From Amycolatopsis dendrobii (GTDB taxonomy: Bacteria > Actinomycetota > Actinomycetes > Mycobacteriales > Pseudonocardiaceae), in contig NZ_JACGZW010000011.1 of assembly GCF_014145675.1 (NCBI RefSeq), forward strand, positions 248,001 to 312,000: 64,000 nt of DNA, written 5' to 3'. The notes under the pieces are model-generated. The model had not been told where the DNA came from. It worked only from the letters and a program-made list of their open reading frames with translations, and searched no databases. Both the position numbers and the translations under genes were made by a program. Within the stretch, counting starts at the first letter, position 1, and every line of letters begins with the position of its first letter. Shown here in pieces: positions 1 to 8,273 of this stretch.

Positions 1-31
1 AGGGCCCGGAAGGAAGATCCTTCCGAGCCCT
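1..31 (-). terminator. Hairpin terminator of the BMP lipoprotein gene
   Basis: A strong hairpin lies just after the stop codon of the minus-strand lipoprotein gene. Bases 1-5 pair with 27-31 and bases 7-14 (CGGAAGGA) pair perfectly with 18-25, with one mismatch between and a 3-nt loop. The window edge hides any T-tract, so an intrinsic terminator is inferred from position and stem strength. Confidence 0.6.
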
Positions 32-46
32 GCCGCGTCATGAGCG

Positions 47-1198
47 TTACTTGGCCGGCTTGTCCGAAACCTTGATGGCACCGGAGACGATCTGGGCCTT
101 GTACCCGTCGAGCACGTCCTTGATGTCGTCGACCTTGCCGCCGGAGGTCGAGTAGCCGACCCCGTCGGACTTGAGGTCGAAGCGCTTCGGCACCGTGCTC
201 AGGTCGCCCTTCGCGACGGCCTGGAGGTACTCGAAGACCGCGACGTCGACGCGCTTGATCATCGAGGTGATGATGATGTCCTTGTCGGCGGCGACCGTCT
301 TCTGGTTGTACTGGTCGGAGTCGACGCCGATGGCCAGCGCGTTGTTCTGCTTCGCCGCGTCGAACACGCCCTTACCGGAGGCGCCGGCAGCGTGGTAGAC
401 GACGTCCGCGCCGCGGGAGATCTCCGCGGCCGCCTTCGCGTTGCCCTTCGGCGGGTCCTGGAAACCGGAGAAGTCGCCGGCGGGCGTCAGGTACTCGTCC
501 TCGATCTTGATCTTGCTCGAAACGGCCTTCGCGCCCTGCAGGAAGCCGGCCTCGAACTTCTGGATCAGCGGGGTGTTCACGCCGCCGACGAAGCCGACGT
601 GGCACTTCTTGCTCTTGTACGCGGCGGCGACGCCGGCCAGGAACGAGCCCTGCTCCTCGGCGAAGACCAGCGGCGTGACGTTCGGGAGGCTGATCGAGTC
701 GTCGTCGACGATCGCGAACTTGGTGTTCGGGTACTTGGTGGCGACGGCCTTGACCGACTGCGCGTACGCGAAACCGACCGCGACGATCGGGTTCAGGCCC
801 TGCTGCGCCATCTGCTCGAGCCGCTGCTGCTTGGCGGCTTCGCTCTCGCTCGCGCTCGCGGTGCTCTCGTTCACGGTCGGGACGCCCAGGTCGGACTTCG
901 CCCGGTCGGTGCCCGCGGCGGCCGCGTCGTTGAAGGAAGCGTCACCGCGACCGCCGACGTCGAAGGCCAGGCCGACCTTGAGCTTGCTGCCGTCGACCTT
1001 GCCCGAGGCGGCGCTGCTGCTCGTGGCGGCGGCAGGCGCGGCGGGCGGCTTCGGGGCGGTGATGCAGTTCGAGCCCGCGTTGCCGTCCGAACCGGACGCG
1101 TTGTTCTTGCTTCCCCCGGTGTCCTTCGCGCACCCGGCCAGTGCAAGCACCCCAGCCATGGTCGCGGCGGCCAGCGCGGTTCCACGCATGCGACGCAA
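47..1198 (-). CDS. BMP family (PnrA/Med-like) substrate-binding lipoprotein
   Basis: Extracytoplasmic solute-binding lipoprotein of the basic membrane protein family, whose characterised members bind nucleosides for an ABC importer. About 383 residues. The N-terminus has a positive stretch, a hydrophobic h-region and a lipobox LALAGC with the lipidated Cys near residue 23. A Gly/Ser/Ala-rich linker follows, then the family signature DVGGRGDASFNDAA near residue 90. I chose TTG at 1198 because GGGGAGGGAG lies about 7 nt upstream; the ATG at 1189 (three codons later) is the alternative. The longer open frame from 1303 lacks a sensible signal sequence. The matching permease and ATPase genes are not in the window. 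The substrate is inferred only from the family. Confidence 0.9.
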   Translation of the reverse strand: MRRMRGTALAAATMAGVLALAGCAKDTGGSKNNASGSDGNAGSNCITAPKPPAAPAAATSSSAASGKVDGSKLKVGLAFDVGGRGDASFNDAAAAGTDRAKSDLGVPTVNESTASASESEAAKQQRLEQMAQQGLNPIVAVGFAYAQSVKAVATKYPNTKFAIVDDDSISLPNVTPLVFAEEQGSFLAGVAAAYKSKKCHVGFVGGVNTPLIQKFEAGFLQGAKAVSSKIKIEDEYLTPAGDFSGFQDPPKGNAKAAAEISRGADVVYHAAGASGKGVFDAAKQNNALAIGVDSDQYNQKTVAADKDIIITSMIKRVDVAVFEYLQAVAKGDLSTVPKRFDLKSDGVGYSTSGGKVDDIKDVLDGYKAQIVSGAIKVSDKPAK

Positions 1199-1440
1199 CG
1201 TGTGTCTCCCTCCCCGCTGATCCAGCGGACGATCCAGGAACGGCCCGGTCACGGTCGCCGGGCTCAACTGGCAGACCGTACCCAACCGCCGGGTAACCGC
1301 CATAGGAACGGCACGCTACGTAACACAAACGTTTACTCGGAGGGTCGATCCGCGACCAATCCGGCGCCGACCGTGATCAAGAGCCGCCTCCCTGCCCGCC
1401 GCGATCACTCACCGTGGCCTCGCTTTCGCCCGGGAAACGT

Positions 1441-1491
1441 CCGTGAAGGACTCCTTGAGGGAATCCGATTCCCGGAAGGAGTCCTTCACGG
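1441..1491. repeat. Long imperfect palindrome with AAGGAGTCCTTCACGG arms
   Basis: CCGTGAAGGACTCCTT (1441-1456) is perfectly complementary to 1476-1491. Inside, GGGAATC (1459-1465) pairs with GATTCCC (1467-1473), so almost the whole 51 bp folds back. There is no T-tract, and it lies about 250 bp before sdhC and far from the lipoprotein stop, so it is not an ordinary terminator for either neighbour. It could be a dispersed genomic palindrome, a transcription barrier between divergent units, or a protein-binding site. Confidence 0.7.
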
Positions 1492-1507
1492 CCAGCTCAG
1501 ACGTGCT

Positions 1508-1533
1508 CCAGACCACACGTCCGAGTGGTCTGG
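1508..1533. promoter_or_regulatory. Perfect 9-bp inverted repeat upstream of sdhCDAB, candidate operator
   Basis: CCAGACCAC (1508-1516) and GTGGTCTGG (1525-1533) form a perfect dyad with an 8-nt spacer. A further half-site-like GTCTGGTCTG follows at about 1547-1556. Dyads of this size in front of an operon are typical of dimeric repressors such as GntR-type regulators. Binding and identity of the regulator are inference; none is encoded next to it. Confidence 0.4.
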
Positions 1534-1743
1534 CGTGGTCACCGGTGTCTGGTCTGTCACAGAGAGGAACCCGGAGGTGAGCCGCGCGTATGGGTCGGGT
1601 CTAGCATCCATGCATCCACGCTCGATGGCCCCTGATCTCGGCACCGTCGCCGGAGTTGTCCCCAGTGGACCGACCCCGGCCGCGGGTGCGGACCTCACCG
1701 GTCACCCGGGCACGACAGTCATGACGTTGGAGGCCGTTCACCG

Positions 1744-2193
1744 ATGTCCACCACGGCGAGCACTGCCACCGAAAGCGGGGCAGGAGCTAGCGATCGGGCG
1801 GGTGCCTCACGCCGGCAGGGAACTTTCTACCGGGGCGACCCCGGCATGTGGTCCTGGGTGCTGCACCGCATCACCGGCGTGCTGACCTTTTTCTTCCTGT
1901 TCGTGCACGTGCTCGACACCGCGCTCGTGCGCGTGTCGCCGAACACCTACGACCAGGTCATCGAGACGTACAAGACGCCGATCGTGAACCTGCTCGAGGT
2001 CGGCCTTGTCGGCGCGGTGCTGTTCCACGCGCTCAACGGGCTTCGCGTCCTGCTGGTCGACTTCTGGGCCAAGGGCCCGAAGTACCAGAAGACGATGCTC
2101 TGGGTCATCGGCGTCGTGTGGGTGGTCGTGATGGTTCCGGGTGCGTTCTTCATGCTGAAGCGCACCGTCGAGACGCTTTTCGGGGGTGCCTGA
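1744..2193 (+). CDS. sdhC: Succinate dehydrogenase cytochrome b556 subunit SdhC
   Basis: Membrane-anchor subunit of succinate:quinone oxidoreductase (complex II), binding heme b and quinone. 149 residues. A disordered N-terminus of about 30 residues precedes three transmembrane helices. The pattern WVLHRITGVL (quinone-site region) and the SdhC signature HALNGLRVLLVD in the second helix region support the call; the His of LFHAL is the usual heme ligand position. GGAGG lies upstream of the ATG. First gene of the sdhC-D-A-B operon, four bases before sdhD. Confidence 0.95.
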   Translation: MSTTASTATESGAGASDRAGASRRQGTFYRGDPGMWSWVLHRITGVLTFFFLFVHVLDTALVRVSPNTYDQVIETYKTPIVNLLEVGLVGAVLFHALNGLRVLLVDFWAKGPKYQKTMLWVIGVVWVVVMVPGAFFMLKRTVETLFGGA

Positions 2194-2197
2194 TCCC

Positions 2198-2614
2198 ATG
2201 GCCGACGCTCTGATCCTCGACAAGCCGCGCTCGCCGCGGCGCCCGTCCGCCCGGCGCAGCAACTTCGAGCTCTACAGCTGGCTGTTCATGCGCATTTCCG
2301 GGCTCGCGCTGATCATCCTGGTGCTGGGCCACCTGTTCATCATGAACATCCTCGACGGCGGCGTGCACCGCATCAACTGGGGCTTCGTCGCCGGCCGCTG
2401 GGCCTCGCCGTTCTGGCAGTTCTGGGACCTGGCGATGCTGTGGCTCGCCGAGATCCACGGCGGCAACGGGCTGCGCACGATCATCGACGACTACGCGCGC
2501 AAGGACTCCACCCGGTTCTGGCTGAAGATCCTGCTCTACGTCTCGATGGTGCTCATCCTGGCCGTCGGCACGATGGTGATCTTCACGTTCGACCCCGAGA
2601 TGCCTGCCTCCTAA
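2198..2614 (+). CDS. sdhD: Succinate dehydrogenase hydrophobic membrane anchor SdhD
   Basis: Second membrane anchor of complex II, 138 residues with three predicted helices. It has an arginine/serine start to helix 1 (RISGLALIILVLGHLF, His as likely heme ligand) and the conserved EIHGGNGLRTIIDDYA loop. I took the ATG at 2198, five bases after the sdhC stop codon ends; an in-frame upstream start at 2186 would overlap sdhC. Expressed with sdhC, sdhA and sdhB. Confidence 0.93.
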   Translation: MADALILDKPRSPRRPSARRSNFELYSWLFMRISGLALIILVLGHLFIMNILDGGVHRINWGFVAGRWASPFWQFWDLAMLWLAEIHGGNGLRTIIDDYARKDSTRFWLKILLYVSMVLILAVGTMVIFTFDPEMPAS

Positions 2615-2650
2615 GGGCGCACCCACCACTAGCTAGCGGAGTCTTTCCCT

Positions 2651-4405
2651 ATGCAGTTCCACAAGTACGACGTGGTGATCGTCGGCGCGGGCGGCGCCGG
2701 CATGCGCGCGGCCATCGAATCCGGTCAGCGCGCCCGCACCGCGGTCCTCACCAAGCTGTACCCGACCCGGTCCCACACCGGCGCGGCCCAGGGCGGCATG
2801 TGCGCCGCGCTGGCGAACGTCGAAGAGGACAACTGGGAATGGCACACCTTCGACACCGTCAAGGGCGGTGACTACCTGGTCGACCAGGACGCCGCGGAGA
2901 TCATGGCCAAGGAGGCCATCGACGCCGTCCTCGACCTGGAGAAGATGGGCCTTCCGTTCAACCGGACGCCCGAGGGCAAGATCGACCAGCGCCGGTTCGG
3001 CGGGCACACCCGCGACCACGGCAAGGCCGCGGTGCGCCGCGCCTGCTACGCCGCGGACCGCACCGGGCACATGATTCTCCAGACGCTGTACCAAAACTGC
3101 GTCAAGCACGGCACCGAGTTCTTCAACGAGTTCTACGTGCTCGACCTGGTCCTGTCCGAGGGCGAGGACGGCAACCCGATCGCGTCGGGCGTGGTCGCCT
3201 ACGAGCTGGCCACCGGCGAACTGCACGTGTTCCAGGCGAAGTCGATCGTGTTCGCCACCGGCGGCGCGGGCAAGATCTTCAAGACCACCTCGAACGCGCA
3301 CACCCTCACCGGCGACGGCCTCGGCATCATCTTCCGCAAGGGCCTTCCGCTGGAGGACATGGAGTTCTTCCAGTTCCACCCGACCGGCCTGGCCGGCCTG
3401 GGCATCCTGATCTCCGAGGCGGTGCGCGGCGAGGGCGGCATCCTCCGCAACGCCGACGGCGAGCGGTTCATGGAGCGCTACGCCCCCACCATCAAGGACC
3501 TCGCGCCGCGCGACATCGTCGCCCGGTCGATGGTCCAGGAGGTGCTGCAGGGCCGCGGCTGCGGGCCGAACAAGGACTACGTCGTCCTCGACGTGACCCA
3601 CCTCCCGGTCGAGGTCCTCGAGACCAAGCTGCCGGACATCACCGAGTTCTCCCGCACCTACCTGGGCGTCGACCCGGTCAAGGAGCCGGTGCCGGTGTTC
3701 CCGACGTGCCACTACGTCATGGGCGGCATCCCGACGAACATCCACGGCGAGGCGCTGCGCGACAACGAGCACGTCATCCCGGGCCTGTACGCCGCGGGCG
3801 AGGTCGCCTGCGTGTCGGTGCACGGTTCGAACCGGCTGGGCACGAACTCGCTGCTGGACATCAACGTGTTCGGCCGCCGCGCGGGCATCGCCGCCGCGGA
3901 GTACGCGCTGGCGCACGAGCACGTCGAGCTGCCGGAGAACCCGACCACCCTGGTCGAGGAACAGCTGGAACTGCTGCTGTCGGAACACGGCGACGAGCGC
4001 GTCGCCGACATCCGCAAGGAAATGCAGCAGACGATGGACTCGCACGCGTCGGTGTACCGCACCGAGGACACGCTGAAGCAGGCGCTGACCGACATCCAGG
4101 CGCTCAAGGAGCGCTACCAGCGGATCACCGTGGCGGACAAGGGCAAGCGGTACAACACCGACCTGCTCGAGGCCGTCGAGCTCGGCTTCCTGCTGGAGCT
4201 GGCCGAGGTGCTGGTCGTCGGCGCGATCGCGCGCAAGGAGTCCCGCGGCGGCCACGCCCGCGAGGACTACCCGAACCGCGACGACACGAACTTCATGCGG
4301 CACACCATGGCCTACAAGCAGGGCGAGGGGCTGTCGGCCGACATCCGGCTCGACTACAAGCCGGTCACCTTCACCCGCTACGAACCGATGGAGCGGAAGT
4401 ACTGA
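2651..4405 (+). CDS. sdhA: Succinate dehydrogenase flavoprotein subunit SdhA
   Basis: Catalytic subunit oxidising succinate to fumarate with covalently bound FAD, at the cytoplasmic face of the membrane. 584 residues, usual length. The dinucleotide-binding motif VVIVGAGGAGMRAA is near residue 10. The FAD-attachment His lies in RSHTGAAQGG near residue 41. The substrate-site segment RFGGHTRDHGKA and the catalytic-Arg region GSNRLGTNSLLD are present. ATG with GGAG upstream. Its TGA shares one base with the ATG of sdhB, implying translational coupling. Confidence 0.98.
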   Translation: MQFHKYDVVIVGAGGAGMRAAIESGQRARTAVLTKLYPTRSHTGAAQGGMCAALANVEEDNWEWHTFDTVKGGDYLVDQDAAEIMAKEAIDAVLDLEKMGLPFNRTPEGKIDQRRFGGHTRDHGKAAVRRACYAADRTGHMILQTLYQNCVKHGTEFFNEFYVLDLVLSEGEDGNPIASGVVAYELATGELHVFQAKSIVFATGGAGKIFKTTSNAHTLTGDGLGIIFRKGLPLEDMEFFQFHPTGLAGLGILISEAVRGEGGILRNADGERFMERYAPTIKDLAPRDIVARSMVQEVLQGRGCGPNKDYVVLDVTHLPVEVLETKLPDITEFSRTYLGVDPVKEPVPVFPTCHYVMGGIPTNIHGEALRDNEHVIPGLYAAGEVACVSVHGSNRLGTNSLLDINVFGRRAGIAAAEYALAHEHVELPENPTTLVEEQLELLLSEHGDERVADIRKEMQQTMDSHASVYRTEDTLKQALTDIQALKERYQRITVADKGKRYNTDLLEAVELGFLLELAEVLVVGAIARKESRGGHAREDYPNRDDTNFMRHTMAYKQGEGLSADIRLDYKPVTFTRYEPMERKY

Positions 4406-5178
4406 TGACGACGGCCACCCCTGAAGCGCCTTCCTCCAAGGCGTCCGACGAGCACACGCCGATCCAGGTCACGCTGAAGATCCTGCGGTTCAACCCGGAG
4501 GTCGACCAGGAGCCGCACTGGGAGTCCTACGACGTCCCGGCGCAGCCGACCGACCGCGTGCTGAACCTGCTGTTCTACGTCAAGGACTACATCGACGGCA
4601 CGTTCTCCTTCCGCCGCTCGTGCGCGCACGGCGTGTGCGGTTCGGACGCGATGCAGATCAACGGGATCAACCGGTTGGCCTGCAAGGTGCTGCTGAAGGA
4701 CCTGCTCGAGAAGAACGGCAAGAAGACCGAGATCACCATCGCCCCGATCAAGGGCCTGACGACGTTGAAGGACCTCTACGTCGACATGGACCCGTTCTTC
4801 GAGGCGTACCGGGCGATCAAGCCGTACCTGATCACCTACGGCAACGAGCCGACCCGCGAGCGGATCCAGTCCCAGGCCGACCGCAACCGGTTCGACGACA
4901 CCACCAAGTGCATCCTGTGCGCCTGCTGCACGTCGTCCTGCCCGGTCTACTGGAACGACGGCTCGTACTTCGGCCCGGCGGCGATCGTCAACGCCCACCG
5001 CTTCATCTTCGACTCCCGCGACGAGGGCGCCGAAGAGCGGCTGGACATCCTGAACGACGGCGAGGGCGTGTGGCGCTGCCGCACGACGTTCAACTGCACC
5101 GACGCCTGCCCGCGCGGCATCCAGGTGACCAAGGCGATCCAGGAAGTCAAACGCGCGCTCCTCTTCAAGCGCGTCTGA
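4405..5178 (+). CDS. sdhB: Succinate dehydrogenase iron-sulfur subunit SdhB
   Basis: Electron-transfer subunit linking SdhA to the quinone site. 257 residues. The [2Fe-2S] domain shows SCAHGVCGSDAM and a later LAC; the Asp replacing one Cys is normal in this family (as in E. coli). The ferredoxin-like domain has CILCACCTSSCP for the 4Fe-4S cluster and CRTTFNCTDACPRG for the remaining cluster ligands. Start overlaps the sdhA stop by one base. A strong terminator follows at 5191, closing the operon. Confidence 0.98.
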   Translation: MTTATPEAPSSKASDEHTPIQVTLKILRFNPEVDQEPHWESYDVPAQPTDRVLNLLFYVKDYIDGTFSFRRSCAHGVCGSDAMQINGINRLACKVLLKDLLEKNGKKTEITIAPIKGLTTLKDLYVDMDPFFEAYRAIKPYLITYGNEPTRERIQSQADRNRFDDTTKCILCACCTSSCPVYWNDGSYFGPAAIVNAHRFIFDSRDEGAEERLDILNDGEGVWRCRTTFNCTDACPRGIQVTKAIQEVKRALLFKRV

Positions 5179-5190
5179 TCTTTAGCCAGG

Positions 5191-5234
5191 AAAGCGGCCC
5201 TCGCCCCGAGCAGTCGGGACGAGGGCCGCTTTTT
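5191..5234 (+). terminator. Intrinsic terminator of the sdh operon
   Basis: AAAGCGGCCCTCG (5191-5203) pairs perfectly with 5220-5232, ending in a T-run. It lies between the convergent sdhB and subtilisin genes and may act in both directions. Confidence 0.85.
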
Positions 5235-5243
5235 GGTGCTGCG

Positions 5244-6626
5244 TCAGTGAACTGCGTCCAGCGCGTTGACCAGGCCGCGCCCGTAATACGAGTTGTTTCG
5301 CGCCGAGCCGGAGCACGCCGACACATCACAAGCCACCGGATCCGCCTCCGCGGTAAGCAAAGCCGTCAAAGCACGCGGCGGCGCGTTCCGATGCGTAGAC
5401 GCCAACAACGCAGCAACCCCAGCCACGTGCGGTGAAGCCATCGAGGTGCCGCACTTAGTGCCGTAAGCACCGTTGAAGATCGTCGACAGCGGGCATCCCG
5501 CCCCTTCCCCGGCAGGCGGCATCTGCCCCGAATCCCCGCCCGGTGCGGTGACGGTGACCGAGCCGTAGTTGGAGTAGTAAGCCTTCGTCCCCGCGTAACC
5601 AACCGCGGACACTGTCACCACACCGTCGATCGCCTTCGGCAGGATGCCGCACGAAGAATCAATCTTGTGTGGACGGTTCGGGTCCACAGTCTGCTTCGTG
5701 ACGTCGAAGCCCGAGTTGCCCGCGGCAGCGATGTTGAGAGTCCCGCGCTGCGTCGAGTAAGTGACAGCGCGCCGTACGGCCTCGTACGCGGCAGCGTCGC
5801 CCGCCTCGTTGCGGCAGTAGAACATTCCGGGGTCGATGTAGTAGCTGTTGTTCGTCACCTGGAAACCGTGCTGTGCGGCCCAGACAAAGCCGCAGACGGC
5901 TGCCTCCGGGAAGATGTAGCCGTCGTCGTTCACCACCTTCACCGACGCCAGCCGCACGCCCGGCGCGATGCCGGTGAAGCCGCGTGACGGGTCCTTGCCC
6001 GCGATGGTGCCTGCGACGTGCGTGCCGTGGTCGGAGTTCGTCGGGGCCCAGGCGGAAGCGTCAGGTGCGCCGGTGACACAGCCGGTTGAAGACTGCGCGT
6101 CTACCGCGTGCGCGAGCGCGGGGTGCTTGGCATCGATGCCGGAATCCAGCACGCCGACGGTGACCGACCGCGAACCGGGGTTGATCTTGTTCGCCTCGGG
6201 AGCGTGAATGGCCCGCATGTCCCACTGCTGAGTCGACAAATCGTCACCGGCGGCGACGCTCTCCGTCTGCTCCAGCATTCCGATCGCGGAGCGCAATCCG
6301 GCGCGGGCGGCGGCCTTCGCGGCGACGTCCTTGCCCGCCGAGTACGCCCGCTTCACGCCGAGCCGATCGGCGAAGTCCGCGTTGCGCGAGCTGGCTACCG
6401 CGACGCCGATCTCCGGGTAGTACGCGATCCGCTTGCCGCATTTGGCGGTCAGCTCCGCGTCGACCGAACGCTGCTTCTCGCCCGGTTGGTACAGCACGAC
6501 GTAGCTGTACTGCTTGCTGGCGGTGTCGCACGACGGCGCGGGCGCGGCGAACGCGGGCACGGCCACCGCACCGGCAGCGACGCCGGCTACCGCGACCGGG
6601 ACGAGCAATCGACGTAAACGGGACAT
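5244..6626 (-). CDS. Secreted S8 family serine peptidase (subtilisin-like)
   Basis: Extracellular subtilase of 460 residues. A Sec signal peptide (RR/L start, Ala/Val core, cleavage near AFA-AP, residues 1-28) is followed by an inhibitor-I9-like propeptide to about residue 140. The catalytic domain has Asp161 (GVLDSGID), His200 (HGTHVAG), Asn304 (AAGNSG, oxyanion hole) and Ser395 (GTSMASPHVAG). All three catalytic residues are present. GGAGG lies five bases before the ATG. There is no C-terminal membrane anchor and no ESX genes nearby, so a mycosin role is unlikely; it is probably a soluble secreted protease. Confidence 0.95.
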   Translation of the reverse strand: MSRLRRLLVPVAVAGVAAGAVAVPAFAAPAPSCDTASKQYSYVVLYQPGEKQRSVDAELTAKCGKRIAYYPEIGVAVASSRNADFADRLGVKRAYSAGKDVAAKAAARAGLRSAIGMLEQTESVAAGDDLSTQQWDMRAIHAPEANKINPGSRSVTVGVLDSGIDAKHPALAHAVDAQSSTGCVTGAPDASAWAPTNSDHGTHVAGTIAGKDPSRGFTGIAPGVRLASVKVVNDDGYIFPEAAVCGFVWAAQHGFQVTNNSYYIDPGMFYCRNEAGDAAAYEAVRRAVTYSTQRGTLNIAAAGNSGFDVTKQTVDPNRPHKIDSSCGILPKAIDGVVTVSAVGYAGTKAYYSNYGSVTVTAPGGDSGQMPPAGEGAGCPLSTIFNGAYGTKCGTSMASPHVAGVAALLASTHRNAPPRALTALLTAEADPVACDVSACSGSARNNSYYGRGLVNALDAVH

Positions 6627-6704
6627 TTAGCCTCCATGGTCGGTCGCCCGAAACTAAGCCAGCCCGGACGCGCCCCGCCACCGACCAAAGGACTCATCCC
6701 CGCA

Positions 6705-6950
6705 TCAGGTGTTCGCGCGCTCCTTCGAGGTCGCCCGGATGCCGCGCCAGCCGAGCACCCCGATCGCGGTGCCGAGTACGAACGAGACCACAGTCAGCAC
6801 CGCGTGCACGATGAAGTACCCAGTGGGTGAACCGTCGGCCGCCCACGACTGGTTGCTGGCCCACAGATTCTTGGCGAACGTGATCCAGATGATCCAGGAC
6901 CAGATGCCGAAAGCGAACAAGGCCATCGCTGTACCTCGTGAAATGCGCAT
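6705..6950 (-). CDS. SCO4848 family small membrane protein
   Basis: 81-residue protein with two transmembrane helices and a short basic tail. It begins MRISRGTAMALFAFGIWSW, characteristic of the conserved actinobacterial SCO4848 family. Function is unknown. The larger open frame running to 7904 is a shadow of the carboxypeptidase gene; the ATG at 6950 fits the family start. Divergent from the D,D-carboxypeptidase gene with only 42 bp between starts; this pairing recurs in Streptomyces, suggesting a cell-envelope connection (inference). Confidence 0.85.
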   Translation of the reverse strand: MRISRGTAMALFAFGIWSWIIWITFAKNLWASNQSWAADGSPTGYFIVHAVLTVVSFVLGTAIGVLGWRGIRATSKERANT

Positions 6951-6992
6951 GTCTCGAGTATGCCGCCGGACCATCGGCGCTAGATTGCGTGG

Positions 6993-8222
6993 GTGCACCC
7001 CGCTTTCGCCCGGTCGCTGCGAGCATTCGCCGCGACACTCGCCGCAGCCCTCGCAGTCGTCGCCGCGCCCGTCGCCCTCGCCGCACCGGCGCTGGCGGAG
7101 CAATGCACCGAACACGCCGCGCCGCCGCCGCCAGTGGACACCTCGGAGAAGCCGAAGCCGGGCCAGACCGTCCCGCCGCCGCTTCCGGTGCCCGCCCAGC
7201 CGGTCGGCGGCGACCGCTTGGGCGGCTGCGGCCCGATCCTGCCGCCGGGCGCGCCCGCGCTGCCTCCTGGCGACACCTCGGCGTCGTGGGTCCTCCAGGA
7301 TCTCGACACCGGTGCGGTCGTCGCGGCGAAGGACCCGCACGCGCGCGAGCGGCCGGCGTCGCTGATCAAGACGCTGCTGGCGCTGGTGGTGGTCACCGAG
7401 CTCAAGCCGGACCAGGTCATCGTCCCGACGAAGGAGGACGCCGAGCAGGAGTGCACCTGCGTCGGCATCACCGCGGGCGGGCACTACACGGTCGACCAGC
7501 TGCTGCACGGCCTGCTTATGCACTCGGGCAACGACGTGGCGCACGCCTTCGCGACGGCGCTGGGCGGCGTCGACGCGGCAGTCGCCAAGATGAACGCGCT
7601 CGCGGCCCGCATCGGCGCCACGGACACTCGCGCGGCGACCCCGTCCGGCCTCGACGGGCCGGGCATGTCGACCTCGGCGTACGACCTGAGCCTGGTCTTC
7701 CACTACGCGATGAAGCAGCCGGAGTTCGCCAAGGCGGTCGCGACGAAGACGTACACGATCCCGGCGATCGACGGGAAGCCGCCGATCCCGGTGTTCAACG
7801 ACAACAAGCTGCTCGGCGTTTATCCCGGTTTCCTCGGCGGGAAGACCGGCTTCACGGACGACGCGCGGCACACGTACGTCGGCGGCGCGGAACGCGACGG
7901 CCACCGCCTCGCGATCGTGATGATGCGGGCCGAACAGCGCCCGACGAAGGTGGTCGACCAGGCGGCGAAGCTGCTCGACTACGGCTTCGCGCTGGAGAAG
8001 AACGGCGCGCAGCCGGTCGGTCAGATCGCCTACCAGCCGCTGAGCTCCGACGCCGCCCCGATGTCGGACAAGGAAGTCACCCCCGCGGGCGCGACGACCG
8101 CGGCGGCGCAGAAACCGGACCCGTTCGGCGCCACCGGCTGGGTGCTGACCGTGGTGGTGCTCGTGATCATCGTGGCCGGGTTTGTCATCAGCTATCAGCG
8201 GAAGCGCAACGTCCGCTCGTGA
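6993..8222 (+). CDS. D-alanyl-D-alanine carboxypeptidase (peptidase S11 / PBP5-like)
   Basis: Trims the terminal D-Ala of peptidoglycan stem peptides outside the membrane. 409 residues. Signal peptide at 1-36, Pro-rich linker to about 95, then the penicillin-binding triad: S123-L-I-K126 (SxxK), S178-G-N180 and K284-T-G286. A C-terminal transmembrane helix (about 375-398) plus RKRNVRS tail anchors it. GTG start at 6993. TAGATT at 6981-6986 sits seven bases before the GTG and no ribosome binding site is visible, so a leaderless transcript is likely (inference). Confidence 0.95.
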   Translation: MHPAFARSLRAFAATLAAALAVVAAPVALAAPALAEQCTEHAAPPPPVDTSEKPKPGQTVPPPLPVPAQPVGGDRLGGCGPILPPGAPALPPGDTSASWVLQDLDTGAVVAAKDPHARERPASLIKTLLALVVVTELKPDQVIVPTKEDAEQECTCVGITAGGHYTVDQLLHGLLMHSGNDVAHAFATALGGVDAAVAKMNALAARIGATDTRAATPSGLDGPGMSTSAYDLSLVFHYAMKQPEFAKAVATKTYTIPAIDGKPPIPVFNDNKLLGVYPGFLGGKTGFTDDARHTYVGGAERDGHRLAIVMMRAEQRPTKVVDQAAKLLDYGFALEKNGAQPVGQIAYQPLSSDAAPMSDKEVTPAGATTAAAQKPDPFGATGWVLTVVVLVIIVAGFVISYQRKRNVRS

Positions 8223-8229
8223 CGACCAC

Positions 8230-8270
8230 GGAAAAGGGCCTCCTTGATTCGCTCAAGGAGGCCCTTTTCC
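8230..8270. terminator. Bidirectional intrinsic terminator
   Basis: GGAAAAGGGCCTCCTTGA (8230-8247) is perfectly complementary to 8253-8270, with a 5-nt loop. The A- and T-rich ends allow termination from both convergent genes (carboxypeptidase from the left, YhjD-like from the right). Confidence 0.85.
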
Positions 8271-8273
8271 GTC

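Larger units (their letters stand above)
1199..1743. other. Divergent intergenic region between BMP gene and sdhC (545 bp)
   Basis: No convincing gene on either strand. It must hold the promoters for the lipoprotein gene (leftward) and the sdh operon (rightward). It also carries two prominent inverted repeats, at 1441-1491 and 1508-1533, listed separately. A GGAGG sits shortly before the sdhC ATG. Confidence 0.6.

Noticed and set aside
2633..4303. A 556-residue minus-strand ORF opposite sdhA
   Set aside because: Antisense shadow of a highly conserved gene; the composition is typical of reverse-frame reading in GC-rich DNA.
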